64,000 bases of DNA, taken from Bacteroides sp. AN502(2024). Its GTDB lineage: Bacteria; Bacteroidota; Bacteroidia; Bacteroidales; Bacteroidaceae. The stretch is taken from the NCBI RefSeq assembly GCF_041227145.1, contig NZ_JBGFSP010000003.1:2852001-2916000 (forward strand). Direction: 5' to 3'. Positions 36,364 through 45,169 of this stretch are shown one piece after another. The position numbers were made by a program, and so were the translations under genes. Numbering within the stretch: the stretch's first letter is position 1; each line of letters starts with the position of its first letter. Under the pieces are notes generated by a model. That model was not told the DNA's origin. It was given only the letters and a program-made list of their open reading frames with translations, and did no database searches.

Positions 36364-38997
36364 TTATGCTTGATTCAATTTTCCCAAACGCATAACAATG
36401 GAGGTCTGACTTCGTCCCATTTTTGCCGCAATGTATTTGATGCTTTTCCCTTCGTGGTGAAGCCTTAATAGGAACTGGTCGGCAGCTCGTGTCCATCGTT
36501 TGTTTGCATTAGGATGTATAGAGCAGCTTTCTTCTGTGATTAGCTCCGGGTGTAGGAACTCATTGACAAATACCGATGGAAAGTGGTTGTCATATAGTAC
36601 GATAGTCCTTATCTTAGCTCGCGTTATTGCCACATAAAACAACCTGCGTTCTTCCCCGAAGGGAAATGTGTCGCTTTTTGTAAGGACATAGTTGAGTACC
36701 GGGTCGTCACTGACGAGTGATGGAAAACCATATGTGTCTTTATTGCATTGGAGTATAATTACATAATCAGCTTCAAGGCCTTTTGATTTATGTACTGTCA
36801 GGAATTCTATTTCACGACCACCAATGATGTAGAAGAATTTATTTCCTCGTTTTATGGACTGATACATAAACGAAAGATAATAATCATCAAAAGAATATCG
36901 TCCTAACAAGAAGATGGATTTGTCTAATGGAATTTGGGCGATAATCTGCCCTATTGTATCGCAGTAGTTCTTCCGCTCGTAAGCACGAAACACTAAATCA
37001 GTTTTGGCTTGTGTACTGAAAGAATGGATGTCTTTCTTGATTTGGCTATTATTGCGTTTTACGAATTGAGAAGATAGGGCGACTAATGGTTCACCAAAAC
37101 GATAAGTTGTTTCAATCTTGTTTATTTCTGTAGCACCGAAATAATCAGGAAATTGACTAAACAGTGCCATGTCACTTCCTGAAAAGCGATATATCGACTG
37201 CCAATCATCACCGACGCAATAAAGTTTTGCAGGTGGATTTCCCTTTCGCAGTGCTTTCAAGAAGTTATAACGATCAACGGATATGTCCTGAAACTCATCA
37301 ACTATTATATAATCATACTCTACAGGATGAGAAGAATAGCAAATTTCTGTGGCTTGTAAGATGACATCGGTAAAGTCAATTTGGTTATTTTCTCTTAATG
37401 CATTAATATAACGTTCATGGACAGGATAAAAGATATTCTTAATTATGAATACACTCCTTTCGTCGTTAGCTCTGTTTGCTTGATGCAATATATCTTCGAT
37501 AGATTTACAACTTGATTTTATTAATGTAATAAAAGTTGATACAAGCCTGATAAATGCCTTTTCTTGCTTACTGTCCTTGGGTAAAACCGAATTATAAAGC
37601 TCTGCGTCTGTCTTTTCATGAATCGTCACCCCAGCTTTGATTAACATGTTTTTCAGTTTATCCTTTATGTCTGAATAGTGAAAGTCTGCGCTTGAGGTTG
37701 TTATTAATACAGTGCCGAATTTTTCGTGAGCAGCCTTTTTCCACGTAATGCCATCGTTATATTTTTGATTGGCTTCCTCGTATGTGATATTTTTATCCTT
37801 TGCAAACCAAACGGGTACAAGTCCATGTTCATCAATTCCAAAATGTTCCAAATAGATGCGCTTTGATTCTCCTTTATACTCATAATAGATGGAAAAATCC
37901 GGTTTATATTGTGAGTGCATTTCATCTGCTAACGGATGTTCGTATGGCTCTTCATATCTGAATCGCACACCAAGAGACGATAATGCAAAACAGATTTTTT
38001 GTTCCTGTTCACTTCTTACATAGATTGTTTTCCCGTCCATATCGGGAAATAAGGCTTTCAATTGTATATTTTTTTGTTCAGATAATTGTTCTCTTCTTTC
38101 ATTTTTCCGCTGCTCCCAATCTGCCTCCTGCGATTGATAGTCTATGAAATATTCAACAACATTCTTTTTAAACAAAATATCCTCTAACAACGCATGATAG
38201 ATATTTACGAATAATGCATCGGTATTATCGCAAATAGAAGGTTTGGCACCTGTCGCTTGTCCAATCAAGTCAATAGCAAGTTTATGAAAGGTGTAACCTT
38301 TCAATCCTGCAATGGACATTCTCTCAGTCAACTCAGATGCGGCTTTATTTGTATAACTGATAAGAAGAATCTTTTTAGGATCGATTCCCTTTATCTCTAT
38401 CAGATATTTAACCTTGCCAATAATAGATGATGTTTTCCCACTTCCTGCACTGCTAATCACCAAGCAATTATCTTCCTCCGAAACAATGGAACGCCTTTGT
38501 TGCTTATCTAATGGATATTTTAGACAATGGTCAAAAAACTCTTTGTGTGTATCAAGTATATTATTTATGACTGTTTCATTATGTTGCTTGATAAGATTAT
38601 TAATATTCCCAAAGTCACGGATTAGTTTTGAGATTGTTTCAGATGGAGTAATACTAAAGGCTTCAAGTTTCTTAGCAAGTGAATGTGCTTCTTGAAAATA
38701 TGGTTTATAACGATTGGTGAAGTCTATTTCTTGCGTTGCCGATATTATTTTTCCATGAAATTCATTGTTTAGGTCAGTCGGAATATCAACAAATACAGCA
38801 TTATTGAGTTTTGACAATCTTTCTTGTGCCTGCTCATAGCTGGACTTTTTACTATAAGGCTTCTCACTATAAGTGGATATGCGATTAAATTTTTTGGTTA
38901 ATTCTTTTGACTTATCTTTAAGATGTATTTGTATAGCAGTTATTACGAAAACAGAAATAACTGCTATACAAATTACTATAATGAATAACGATTGCAT
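36364..38997 (-). CDS. Membrane-anchored UvrD/Rep-type superfamily 1 helicase with C-terminal HTH-like segment
   Basis: An 877-residue SF1A helicase, nearest in style to helicase IV. It opens with a membrane segment (residues 4-23), then a charged helical region to about 165. Walker A is AGSGKTS (184-190), Walker B/motif II is VDEFQDIS, motif III is YCVGDDWQSIYRFSGSD, and motif VI is RRLFYVAITRAK. Between motifs Ia and II lies a long insertion (about 290-480). The last 45 residues (RWTRAADQFLLRLHHEGKSIKYIAAKMGRSQTSIVMRLG) look like a helix-turn-helix. The start is 15 nt after the preceding gene of the operon. It probably acts on DNA at the membrane; a repair, plasmid or defence role cannot be told apart from sequence. 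Confidence 0.85.
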   Translation of the reverse strand: MQSLFIIVICIAVISVFVITAIQIHLKDKSKELTKKFNRISTYSEKPYSKKSSYEQAQERLSKLNNAVFVDIPTDLNNEFHGKIISATQEIDFTNRYKPYFQEAHSLAKKLEAFSITPSETISKLIRDFGNINNLIKQHNETVINNILDTHKEFFDHCLKYPLDKQQRRSIVSEEDNCLVISSAGSGKTSSIIGKVKYLIEIKGIDPKKILLISYTNKAASELTERMSIAGLKGYTFHKLAIDLIGQATGAKPSICDNTDALFVNIYHALLEDILFKKNVVEYFIDYQSQEADWEQRKNERREQLSEQKNIQLKALFPDMDGKTIYVRSEQEQKICFALSSLGVRFRYEEPYEHPLADEMHSQYKPDFSIYYEYKGESKRIYLEHFGIDEHGLVPVWFAKDKNITYEEANQKYNDGITWKKAAHEKFGTVLITTSSADFHYSDIKDKLKNMLIKAGVTIHEKTDAELYNSVLPKDSKQEKAFIRLVSTFITLIKSSCKSIEDILHQANRANDERSVFIIKNIFYPVHERYINALRENNQIDFTDVILQATEICYSSHPVEYDYIIVDEFQDISVDRYNFLKALRKGNPPAKLYCVGDDWQSIYRFSGSDMALFSQFPDYFGATEINKIETTYRFGEPLVALSSQFVKRNNSQIKKDIHSFSTQAKTDLVFRAYERKNYCDTIGQIIAQIPLDKSIFLLGRYSFDDYYLSFMYQSIKRGNKFFYIIGGREIEFLTVHKSKGLEADYVIILQCNKDTYGFPSLVSDDPVLNYVLTKSDTFPFGEERRLFYVAITRAKIRTIVLYDNHFPSVFVNEFLHPELITEESCSIHPNANKRWTRAADQFLLRLHHEGKSIKYIAAKMGRSQTSIVMRLGKLNQA

Positions 38998-39012
38998 ATC
39001 AAAGAATGATAA

Positions 39013-39687
39013 CTATTTAAATTTTTCAATCCACCGATAATCATCACCTTTAGTACTCCATTGGAATTTCCACATATCACCTGTGCTATCATTTATGAGA
39101 TAGTATTGATACATACTTGTTAATGGCTGAATCGAGAATATACATCTTTCGTTATCAGAAACCAGCTCATATTTGTTTATAGGTACAATCATCAGATTAT
39201 CTAAATCTTGTGTACTATATTGAACTTGCCATAGTCGTCCATTATACGAATCTAATAGTATGAAAGTCCACATGTTTTGTGTTTTAAACATTTGAAATCT
39301 ATTAGTCCAATTTGAGGTTGTTTCGGGGTATGCAAGAGAGAAGATGTTGATTGGGGCTGCAAACATATAATCTTCACCCTTCACGCTAAATTGAACTTGC
39401 CAATTTTTACCTGTATATGTATCAAGCATTATAAAAGTCCATATATTTTGTGTGTCATAAAGACAAAATCTACCTTCCTTTTCTCCTGAGACTTCCCTCG
39501 CAGTACAAATTGTCCAAGATTGACCATCATCCTGAATTTGCAGCACCTCTCCTGTCATCGTGTTTAGTCGAAGTTGATTATGATAATTTTGTGTCCGATA
39601 CATTTTATAAACCGGACTACTTTGGGCACATGACACAATGGCGATAAACATTGATACCAGAAACAAAATAGCCTTTTTCATATTCAT
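39013..39687 (-). CDS. Exported protein with four W/Q-rich repeats, helicase operon
   Basis: An exported protein of about 224 residues. The ATG at 39687 (or 39681) is chosen because it opens a signal peptide, MNMKKAILFLVSMFIAIVSC, which may be a lipoprotein signal or a signal-peptidase-I site. The mature part consists of about 45-residue repeats seen as WTFIMLDTYTGKNWQVQFS, WTFILLDSYNGRLWQVQYS and YYLINDSTGDMWKFQWS, with a more divergent first copy. This suggests a small beta-repeat or propeller-like fold. I do not recognise the family. It lies 36 nt after the 249-residue exported protein gene and 15 nt before the helicase gene, in the same direction. Confidence 0.7.
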   Translation of the reverse strand: MNMKKAILFLVSMFIAIVSCAQSSPVYKMYRTQNYHNQLRLNTMTGEVLQIQDDGQSWTICTAREVSGEKEGRFCLYDTQNIWTFIMLDTYTGKNWQVQFSVKGEDYMFAAPINIFSLAYPETTSNWTNRFQMFKTQNMWTFILLDSYNGRLWQVQYSTQDLDNLMIVPINKYELVSDNERCIFSIQPLTSMYQYYLINDSTGDMWKFQWSTKGDDYRWIEKFK

Positions 39688-39723
39688 TGTGTTTAAAGAT
39701 TTATACAACTTAATAAATAGTTA

Positions 39724-40443
39724 TTATTTCTTCTTATTAATGTCCCATTCAAAAGAATATACACAGCCGTCTAAGGGAATATTAACAATCAGATTGTAGC
39801 CTTTCTTTCTTTTTATATTCATATAGCCAACAATGCCTTCGTTGGGGTGAATAGTTGTCTTCTTTAAATACCCCTGTTCTTTAATAGCTCTCTCATCAGC
39901 CATCATTTTTCCTAATGTGGAAATTTGTGCATTAGCTGCGATATTCGCTTGATACGCCGCATTGGGATTATAATGAGTAGTCATTGTTGTGTAAGCATAA
40001 CCATTAGGAGAATATGTTGTTGAATAGGAAGTGGAGTATCCTGCACTTCCTGCATTTAATCCAGCTGAGAAGCCATATAGCGCCATAGCCCAATTTTGCG
40101 TTCGTTTGACTTTCTTCTGAAATTCCTCATTTGTGTAAACTTGAAGAGATATGCTATCTCCATTTTTATCAATAAGTGATGCATTAACATCATCAGGGTC
40201 AAATGTCACATTTTGAGAACTCAAGTTATTTATATGTATCTGTATTTGGTAATATTTACCGTAATCATCTTTAGATTCGTAGCAAGTTAGACTGACTATA
40301 TAGTTGTTGATATGCCTATATGCCCATAACTTCCCATCATTATATTCTGTAGTAATAGTTGAGTCATTCTCACTTATTACAAAATCTTGAGCTTTACTAA
40401 TTAAAGTAAAGTACGATAAAATTATGACAAGTACATATCTCAT
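39724..40443 (-). CDS. Exported protein of unknown function, first gene of helicase operon
   Basis: A 239-residue protein from the ATG at 40443, which opens a signal peptide (MRYVLVIILSYFTLISKAQ). The N-terminal half has beta-strands (YYQIQIHINNLSSQNVTFDPDDV). A low-complexity Ser/Tyr/Ala stretch follows (AGSAGYSTSYSTTYSPNG), then a helical piece and a closing beta region (GIVGYMNIKRKKGYNLIV). It resembles exported proteins of uncharacterised Bacteroidetes families, and no function is recognised. It is the promoter-proximal gene of a three-gene set ending in the UvrD-type helicase. Confidence 0.65.
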   Translation of the reverse strand: MRYVLVIILSYFTLISKAQDFVISENDSTITTEYNDGKLWAYRHINNYIVSLTCYESKDDYGKYYQIQIHINNLSSQNVTFDPDDVNASLIDKNGDSISLQVYTNEEFQKKVKRTQNWAMALYGFSAGLNAGSAGYSTSYSTTYSPNGYAYTTMTTHYNPNAAYQANIAANAQISTLGKMMADERAIKEQGYLKKTTIHPNEGIVGYMNIKRKKGYNLIVNIPLDGCVYSFEWDINKKK

Positions 40444-40498
40444 AATTAAATAATAAATGTTTATACTACGCAAAAGCGTGAACTGTATGCCACACTCT

Positions 40499-40619
40499 TA
40501 CTTGAAGGTCGTAGGAAACCTCGGATACAGATGTAACAATAGCAGTCCACGCTATAGCGTGAGAACCACTATGCCATCCTTGTATCCTATTTGAAAATTT
40601 CCTACGTTTTCAAGTACAA
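40499..40619. repeat. Large interrupted inverted repeat with a central 14-bp palindrome
   Basis: Outer arms ACTTGAA, CGTAGGAAA and GGATACA (40499-40530) are matched, inverted, by TGTATCC, TTTCCTACG and TTCAAGT (about 40580-40616). The centre holds the perfect palindrome CACGCTATAGCGTG (40548-40561). The segment lies in the gap upstream of the helicase operon and next to a relaxase relic. It could be an origin of transfer, a recombination site or a structured RNA. No attC core sites were recognised. Confidence 0.6.
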
Positions 40620-40708
40620 GATAAGCATAACGCTTCTTTTTTTCTTATGTCTTGGATAGAGTTGCCTCAATCCGATTGCAAAAGTACGAAAAATCCGTGA
40701 TATGTCAT

Positions 40709-41208
40709 TTAACTATTGCGGACTTTATTTTGATTTACAGTTTCATACCTCTTATTTTGTTGCGGGGCCAGTATTCCGATAGTTTCTCTAAACTCGTTCA
40801 TTTTCTTTCTGAACCAGCTTACATGTGATACTCCATCAATTTTGAAATCAAATTTACCGTTTTCATATTCCTTGATGGCACAGACGGAATGTCGTATCTC
40901 AAAACTTCGATTGAACTCCGAAGAATAGAGTTTGCTTTGTATGCTGACATCCTTGAACTTGCATAGTCTTCTTATGATACCGTCATCAAAACCTAACTGC
41001 TTTCGTAGGAAGTTTATCATCGGCATCAGCTTCTTCACATACGGGAAGTAGCGTTTGACAAAATCCACAAACTCTGACAGCTTGCAGTTTTGTTGCTCAT
41101 AAGCATTTTTAGTCTTCTGTATTTGTTTGACTTGTTGCAGTTCCCTTTGTCGGGCTTTTTCTTCAAGCTCAAAGATACGGTCTTGTAAATCTTCATTCTT
41201 ACGGAAGT
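40709..41208 (-). pseudogene. C-terminal relic of a MobV-like mobilisation relaxase
   Basis: The open frame runs from a TGA at about 41209 to 40709. It contains a coiled-coil (NEDLQDRIFELEEKARQREL, then QQVKQIQKTKNAYEQQ), followed by a C-terminal domain with CKFKDVSIQSKLYSSEFNRSFEIR, KFDFKIDGVSHVSWFRKKMNEF. This matches the tail of Bacteroides plasmid/transposon mobilisation proteins of the Pre/Mob (MobV) type. The catalytic N-terminal relaxase domain is absent; the sequence switches to a GH3 relic at about 41207. It is a fossil of a mobilisable element that once occupied this region. Confidence 0.6.
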
Positions 41209-41412
41209 TTCATTTAATGTGAAAAATACAGGAAAGTATGATGGCGAGGAAGTGGTACAACTTTATATAAGAGATGAATATGCGTCAGTTGTTCAGCCGA
41301 TATTTTTATCAATCAAGGGATGGAACGAACTGTTGAGTCAGGAACTTTTCAGGTAATGATTGGTAGTTCTTCAGATGATATTAGATTAAATGGCTCATTT
41401 TTAGTTGAATAG
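41207..41412 (+). pseudogene. C-terminal relic of a GH3 beta-glucosidase
   Basis: The plus strand reads VSFNVKNTGKYDGEEVVQLY, then IRDEYASVVQP and ISIKGW-type residues, then a frame change, and finishes GTFQVMIGSSSDDIRLNG with SFLVE and a TAG at 41410. Both pieces are hallmarks of the fibronectin-III-like C-terminal domain of glycoside hydrolase family 3. The middle of the domain is deleted and the frame is broken between about 41310 and 41350. The main catalytic part has been replaced by the relaxase relic. It may once have belonged to the Sus locus that ends at 36.0 kb. Confidence 0.8.
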
Positions 41413-41513
41413 GATTCCTTTTTATACAAGTTGCAGTTTATTTTGTAATGAAATTCAGATCAACGGCGGTTTGCTTCACACATTACTACATCCATATAAG
41501 CAAATCAGTTCTC

Positions 41514-41532
41514 CGGATTTGTCCAATCCGGT
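41514..41532. repeat. Short hairpin in the GH3 relic-oxyR gap
   Basis: CCGGATT (41514-41520) and AATCCGG (41526-41532) are separated by 5 nt. Apart from this, the 22-bp repeats and the oxyR promoter, nothing is recognised in 41413-41907. Confidence 0.4.
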
Positions 41533-41584
41533 TTCCTTTGATTGCCTAATCGAATTCATCGCTTTGCCTATTCCGACTTCGTTT

Positions 41585-41665
41585 GACTATAGTTTCCCTT
41601 GCGCATAACTATAGTCTCCCTTGCGTATAACTATAGTCATACGCAAAGTACACTATAGTTATACG
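41585..41665. repeat. Tandem 22-bp ACTATAGT repeats
   Basis: Units begin at 41585, 41607, 41629 and 41652, each carrying ACTATAGT followed by TTCCCTTGCG, CTCCCTTGCG or CATACGCAA. The last unit is partial. The core (AACTATAGTTTCCCTTGCG) resembles the reverse complement of the repeats at 19366-19453. ACTATAGT is itself palindromic. Non-coding. Confidence 0.8.
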
Positions 41666-41840
41666 AAATAAAATAGCCTAACGGACAGCATCCTGGCTGG
41701 CAATTGTCCCAATTAGAAATGCATGCTGGAATCATCTTCTATAGAACCGCTTCAACGGGGTCTTACCATGTGATTCTGAATCGTTGGTGCTAATTGATAT
41801 TGGATTGTTTTTCTGCACTGCAAAGATCAGGCGTAAAATG

Positions 41841-41871
41841 CTTGCTGTCGAACTGAAAACTTCTATCTTTG
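41841..41871 (+). promoter_or_regulatory. Candidate oxyR promoter
   Basis: CTTG (41841-41844), 19 nt, then TATCTTTG (41864-41871), close to the Bacteroides consensus TTTG-N19-21-TAnnTTTG. It ends 36 nt before the oxyR ATG. Confidence 0.6.
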
Positions 41872-41907
41872 CATGGGTGAAATCTATAACTTAATATGAT
41901 TTGATAG

Positions 41908-42834
41908 ATGACGATACAACAATTGGAATATATACTGGCTGTAGATCAGTTCAGGCATTTCGCTCGGGCAGCCGAACATTGTCGTGTGACGCAACCCACT
42001 TTGAGTGCAATGATTCAGAAACTGGAAGATGAATTGGGTGTAAAACTTTTCGATAGGACGGTACAACCCGTTTGTCCGACAGCCATCGGGCAGAAAGTGA
42101 TAAAGCAGGCCCGTGTGATTCTGGTACAGGCAGCCCAAGTGAAAGAAATAATCAGTGAAGATAAACAGTCATTATCCGGTGTATTCCGCTTGGGAGTATT
42201 GCCAACTATTGCTCCTTATTTGCTTCCCCGCTTTTTCCCTCAGCTAATGGAAAAATATCCCGAGCTGGATATTCGTGTCACGGAAATGAAGACACAGGAT
42301 ATTCAGCTGGCTTTGCATGTCGGAGATTTGGACGCAGGGATTATTGCCAGTAAGTTAGAAGACACATTCCTGACGGAAGAGACTCTTTTTTATGAGCAAT
42401 TCTACGCATATATATCAAGGAAAGAATCCTCTTTCAAGCATGAAGTTATCCGCACTTCCGATATAACAGGTGAACATCTTTGGCTTTTGGACGAAGGACA
42501 CTGCTTCCGAGATCAACTGGTCCGTTTTTGTCAGATGGAAGCGGTGAAGGTTAGTCAGATGGCTTATCGTTTGGGAAGTATAGAGACCTTTATGAGAATG
42601 GTAGAAAGTGGAAAAGGAATCACTTTTATTCCCGAACTGGCAGTGACTCAATTGACAGAAGAACAGAGACAATTGGTACGTCCGTTTGCTATTCCCCGAC
42701 CGACGCGGCAGGTGGTGCTGGCGACAAATAGGGATTTTATTCGTCACAGCATGCTATGTGTTCTGAAAGAGGAAATAAAAGCGGCGGTTCCCAAAGCAAT
42801 GCTTACTTTGCAGTCTGTACAATGTTTGCTATAA
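41908..42834 (+). CDS. oxyR: OxyR, LysR-family hydrogen-peroxide-sensing regulator
   Basis: A 308-residue LysR-type regulator. The N-terminal winged helix-turn-helix (about 1-60) reads MTIQQLEYILAVDQFRHFAR with TQPTLSAMIQKLEDELG. In the effector domain the peroxide-sensing cysteines are Cys199 and Cys208 in LLDEGHCFRDQLVRFCQ, at the same numbering as in E. coli OxyR. Oxidation to a disulfide should switch on the antioxidant regulon. It is transcribed alone; no dps or katA follows in the window. An IS4-family element is inserted about 160 nt downstream. Confidence 0.92.
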   Translation: MTIQQLEYILAVDQFRHFARAAEHCRVTQPTLSAMIQKLEDELGVKLFDRTVQPVCPTAIGQKVIKQARVILVQAAQVKEIISEDKQSLSGVFRLGVLPTIAPYLLPRFFPQLMEKYPELDIRVTEMKTQDIQLALHVGDLDAGIIASKLEDTFLTEETLFYEQFYAYISRKESSFKHEVIRTSDITGEHLWLLDEGHCFRDQLVRFCQMEAVKVSQMAYRLGSIETFMRMVESGKGITFIPELAVTQLTEEQRQLVRPFAIPRPTRQVVLATNRDFIRHSMLCVLKEEIKAAVPKAMLTLQSVQCLL

Positions 42835-42983
42835 TAAATAGGATCGAGAGGATTCCGGAGAAATTTATAGGAGTGAAGTCATTGCTCAATTCTTGCTTTT
42901 ACGATGTGCCCATAAAGTAAAGGCTAGTATGGTGTTAAAAAGTCCTTTTTCCCCATATATGCTTGGCTTTTCTCTAAAAATAT

Positions 42984-44336
42984 TGCGGAAATCAATATTG
43001 TCCTAAATAAATTGGGAGAACAAATAAAAAGGAAGTAGAACTAAGGTAAAATGACTACCTTAGTAGCGAGCCACCAACTCATCTACTTCCTATGGCAAAT
43101 ATAACACTTTTCGCACAGGTAATATCACATCTCCCGAAAGAAAATATCAGGAAAATCATAAAATCTTCGGGGTCAGACAAGCATTGTAAGGGCTACAATA
43201 CATGGAGTCAGTTTGTTAGCATGATTTTCAGCCAATTCTCAGGATGTGATTCAGTCAGAGATATCTCAAACGGGCTGAAATCAGCCACCGGCAACCTCAA
43301 TCATTTGGGAATCAACCGTGCACCATCCAAGTCAACGGTAGCATATCAGAACGCCAACCGAGACAGTTCGGTTTTTCGCGGCATATTCTACTCGTTGTTT
43401 CAGTATTTCGGACAGCAAGCCCTATGGCAACGAAGAAAGTTCCGTTTCAAGATGCCGATAAAACTGCTCGACTCCACATTGGTGTCATTGACTCTGTCAA
43501 TATATGACTGGGCACATTACACTACCACCAAGGGGGCGGTCAAGATGCACACGCTATTGGACTATGACAGTCTTTTGCCGGAGTTCGTGAATATCACCGA
43601 TGGCAAAACCACCGACAACAAAGCTGCTTTTGATATTGAGTTACATCCGTATAGTATTGTAGTAGCCGACCGAGGCTACTGTGACTACTCATTGCTGAAT
43701 AATTGGGACAGCAGCAACGTGTTCTTTGTAGTGCGTCATAAAGACAATATCCGGTACAAAGCCATAGAGGAGTTGCCTTTGCCTGAAAAACACGCTCAGA
43801 ATGTACTTATTGACGAAATAATCGAGTTCGAACTCTCGGCGGCCAAATCCAAATATCCCAAACGTTTACGTCGCATCGCAGTATGGAACGATGAACACGG
43901 TTTTGAAATTGAGTTACTCACAAACAACTTCACATTGGCAGCATCAAGCATAGCGGCTCTGTACAAGGCTCGGTGGAACATAGAAATCTTCTTTCGCAAC
44001 CTCAAGCAACTGCTACGCATCAAGAGCTTTATCGGCACATCCCGCAATGCCGTAGAGACCCAAATATGGACTGCTATGACTACAATGCTGATTCTGACAT
44101 GGCTAAAGCACATCGCAAGATACAAATGGGCATTGGCTAACCTTGTGGTCACGCTCCGGCTGAACACATTTACCAAAATCGACCTCCAAAAATGGCTTGA
44201 TCAACCATTTACACCACCTCCCGAAACCATCGAAAACGATTAGGGGGGATTGATTTTGAACTCTCGAGGCTATACTTAACAGTATAGTCAGTTAGCTCAT
44301 GCTCAAAATTTATTTAGGACAATATTGTGCGGAAAT
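42984..44336. mobile_element. Complete IS4-family insertion sequence with 9-bp target duplication
   Basis: The element proper spans 42993-44327 (1335 bp). Its 21-bp terminal inverted repeats are perfect, with core ATTGTCCTAAATAAATT at 42997-43013 and its complement at 44307-44323. The 9-bp direct repeat TGCGGAAAT flanks it at 42984-42992 and 44328-44336. Perfect ends, a clean duplication and an intact transposase indicate a recent insertion between oxyR and aqpZ. It stops 23 nt short of the -33 element of the aqpZ promoter. Confidence 0.93.
43092..44243 (+). CDS. IS4-family transposase
   Basis: A 383-residue DDE transposase. An N-terminal DUF4372-like region (SGCDSVRDISNGLKS) is followed by the catalytic core with Asp127 (LLDSTLV), Asp193 (VADRGY) and Glu298. 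The IS4 signature Y-(2)-R-(3)-E-(6)-K is Tyr291, Arg294, Glu298, Lys305 in YKARWNIEIFFRNLKQ. The frame is intact and spans most of the element bounded by the inverted repeats, so it is probably functional. Confidence 0.95.
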   Translation: MANITLFAQVISHLPKENIRKIIKSSGSDKHCKGYNTWSQFVSMIFSQFSGCDSVRDISNGLKSATGNLNHLGINRAPSKSTVAYQNANRDSSVFRGIFYSLFQYFGQQALWQRRKFRFKMPIKLLDSTLVSLTLSIYDWAHYTTTKGAVKMHTLLDYDSLLPEFVNITDGKTTDNKAAFDIELHPYSIVVADRGYCDYSLLNNWDSSNVFFVVRHKDNIRYKAIEELPLPEKHAQNVLIDEIIEFELSAAKSKYPKRLRRIAVWNDEHGFEIELLTNNFTLAASSIAALYKARWNIEIFFRNLKQLLRIKSFIGTSRNAVETQIWTAMTTMLILTWLKHIARYKWALANLVVTLRLNTFTKIDLQKWLDQPFTPPPETIEND

Positions 44337-44358
44337 AGTAATAATTTGGCAGATAGGT

Positions 44359-44389
44359 TTTGTTTTTTGGGGCTAATTCTCTATATTTG
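44359..44389 (+). promoter_or_regulatory. Promoter of aqpZ
   Basis: TTTG (44359-44362), exactly 19 nt, then TATATTTG (44382-44389): a full match to the Bacteroides promoter consensus, 25 nt before the aqpZ ATG. The IS4-family element ended just upstream and left it intact. Confidence 0.75.
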
Positions 44390-44414
44390 ATGCATTAACC
44401 AATTATTTATAGTT

Positions 44415-45095
44415 ATGAAAAAGTATATTGCAGAAATGATTGGAACGATGGTGCTCGTTCTTATGGGATGCGGAAGTGCCGTTTTTGCCGGTAGTGTGGC
44501 CGGTACGGTAGGTGCCGGTGTGGGAACAGTCGGCGTAGCTTTAGCATTTGGTCTTTCAGTAGTAGCGATGGCGTATGCTATCGGAGGAATTTCAGGATGT
44601 CACATTAATCCTGCTATTACATTAGGAGTGTTTTTAACCGGTCGTATGAATGGAAAAGATGCTGGTCTGTATATGATTTTCCAGGTCATCGGAGCCATTA
44701 TCGGCTCGGCTATTCTTTTTGCTTTAGTTTCTACCGGTGCTCACGACGGACCTACGGCGACAGGCTCAAATGGGTTTGGTGATGGAGAAATGCTGCAGGC
44801 ATTTGTTGCGGAAGCAGTATTTACATTCGTATTTGTATTGGTAGTGCTTGGCTCTACCGATCCGAAGAAAGGAGCTGGTAATCTGGCAGGGCTTGCCATC
44901 GGTTTAACTCTTGTGTTGGTACATATCGTATGTATTCCTATCACAGGGACTTCTGTAAATCCGGCACGTAGTATTGCTCCGGCATTATTCCAAGGAGGAG
45001 AAGCATTGTCACAGTTATGGCTGTTTATCATTGCTCCATTTATAGGAGCTGCGTTGAGTGCGGTAGTCTGGAATTATCTGGAAGATAAGAAATAA
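44415..45095 (+). CDS. aqpZ: Aquaporin Z-type water channel
   Basis: A 226-residue MIP-family channel with six membrane segments. Both NPA loops are present, Asn65-Pro-Ala in GCHINPAITLG and Asn182-Pro-Ala in GTSVNPARS with Arg185. His170 in VLVHIVCIP, with Arg185, fits the narrow aromatic/Arg filter of water-specific AqpZ rather than the glycerol facilitator GlpF. It is transcribed alone from a consensus promoter. Confidence 0.93.
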   Translation: MKKYIAEMIGTMVLVLMGCGSAVFAGSVAGTVGAGVGTVGVALAFGLSVVAMAYAIGGISGCHINPAITLGVFLTGRMNGKDAGLYMIFQVIGAIIGSAILFALVSTGAHDGPTATGSNGFGDGEMLQAFVAEAVFTFVFVLVVLGSTDPKKGAGNLAGLAIGLTLVLVHIVCIPITGTSVNPARSIAPALFQGGEALSQLWLFIIAPFIGAALSAVVWNYLEDKK

Positions 45096-45169
45096 CTTTT
45101 TAGAAGAAAGAAAACAGACTATAAAGAAGTTCGCTAAGGGAAAATAACCAACAATAACAATCGGAAACC

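Noticed and set aside
40499..40619. Integron attC site
   Set aside because: No paired RYYYAAC and GTTRRRY core sites or cassette array were found around the palindrome.
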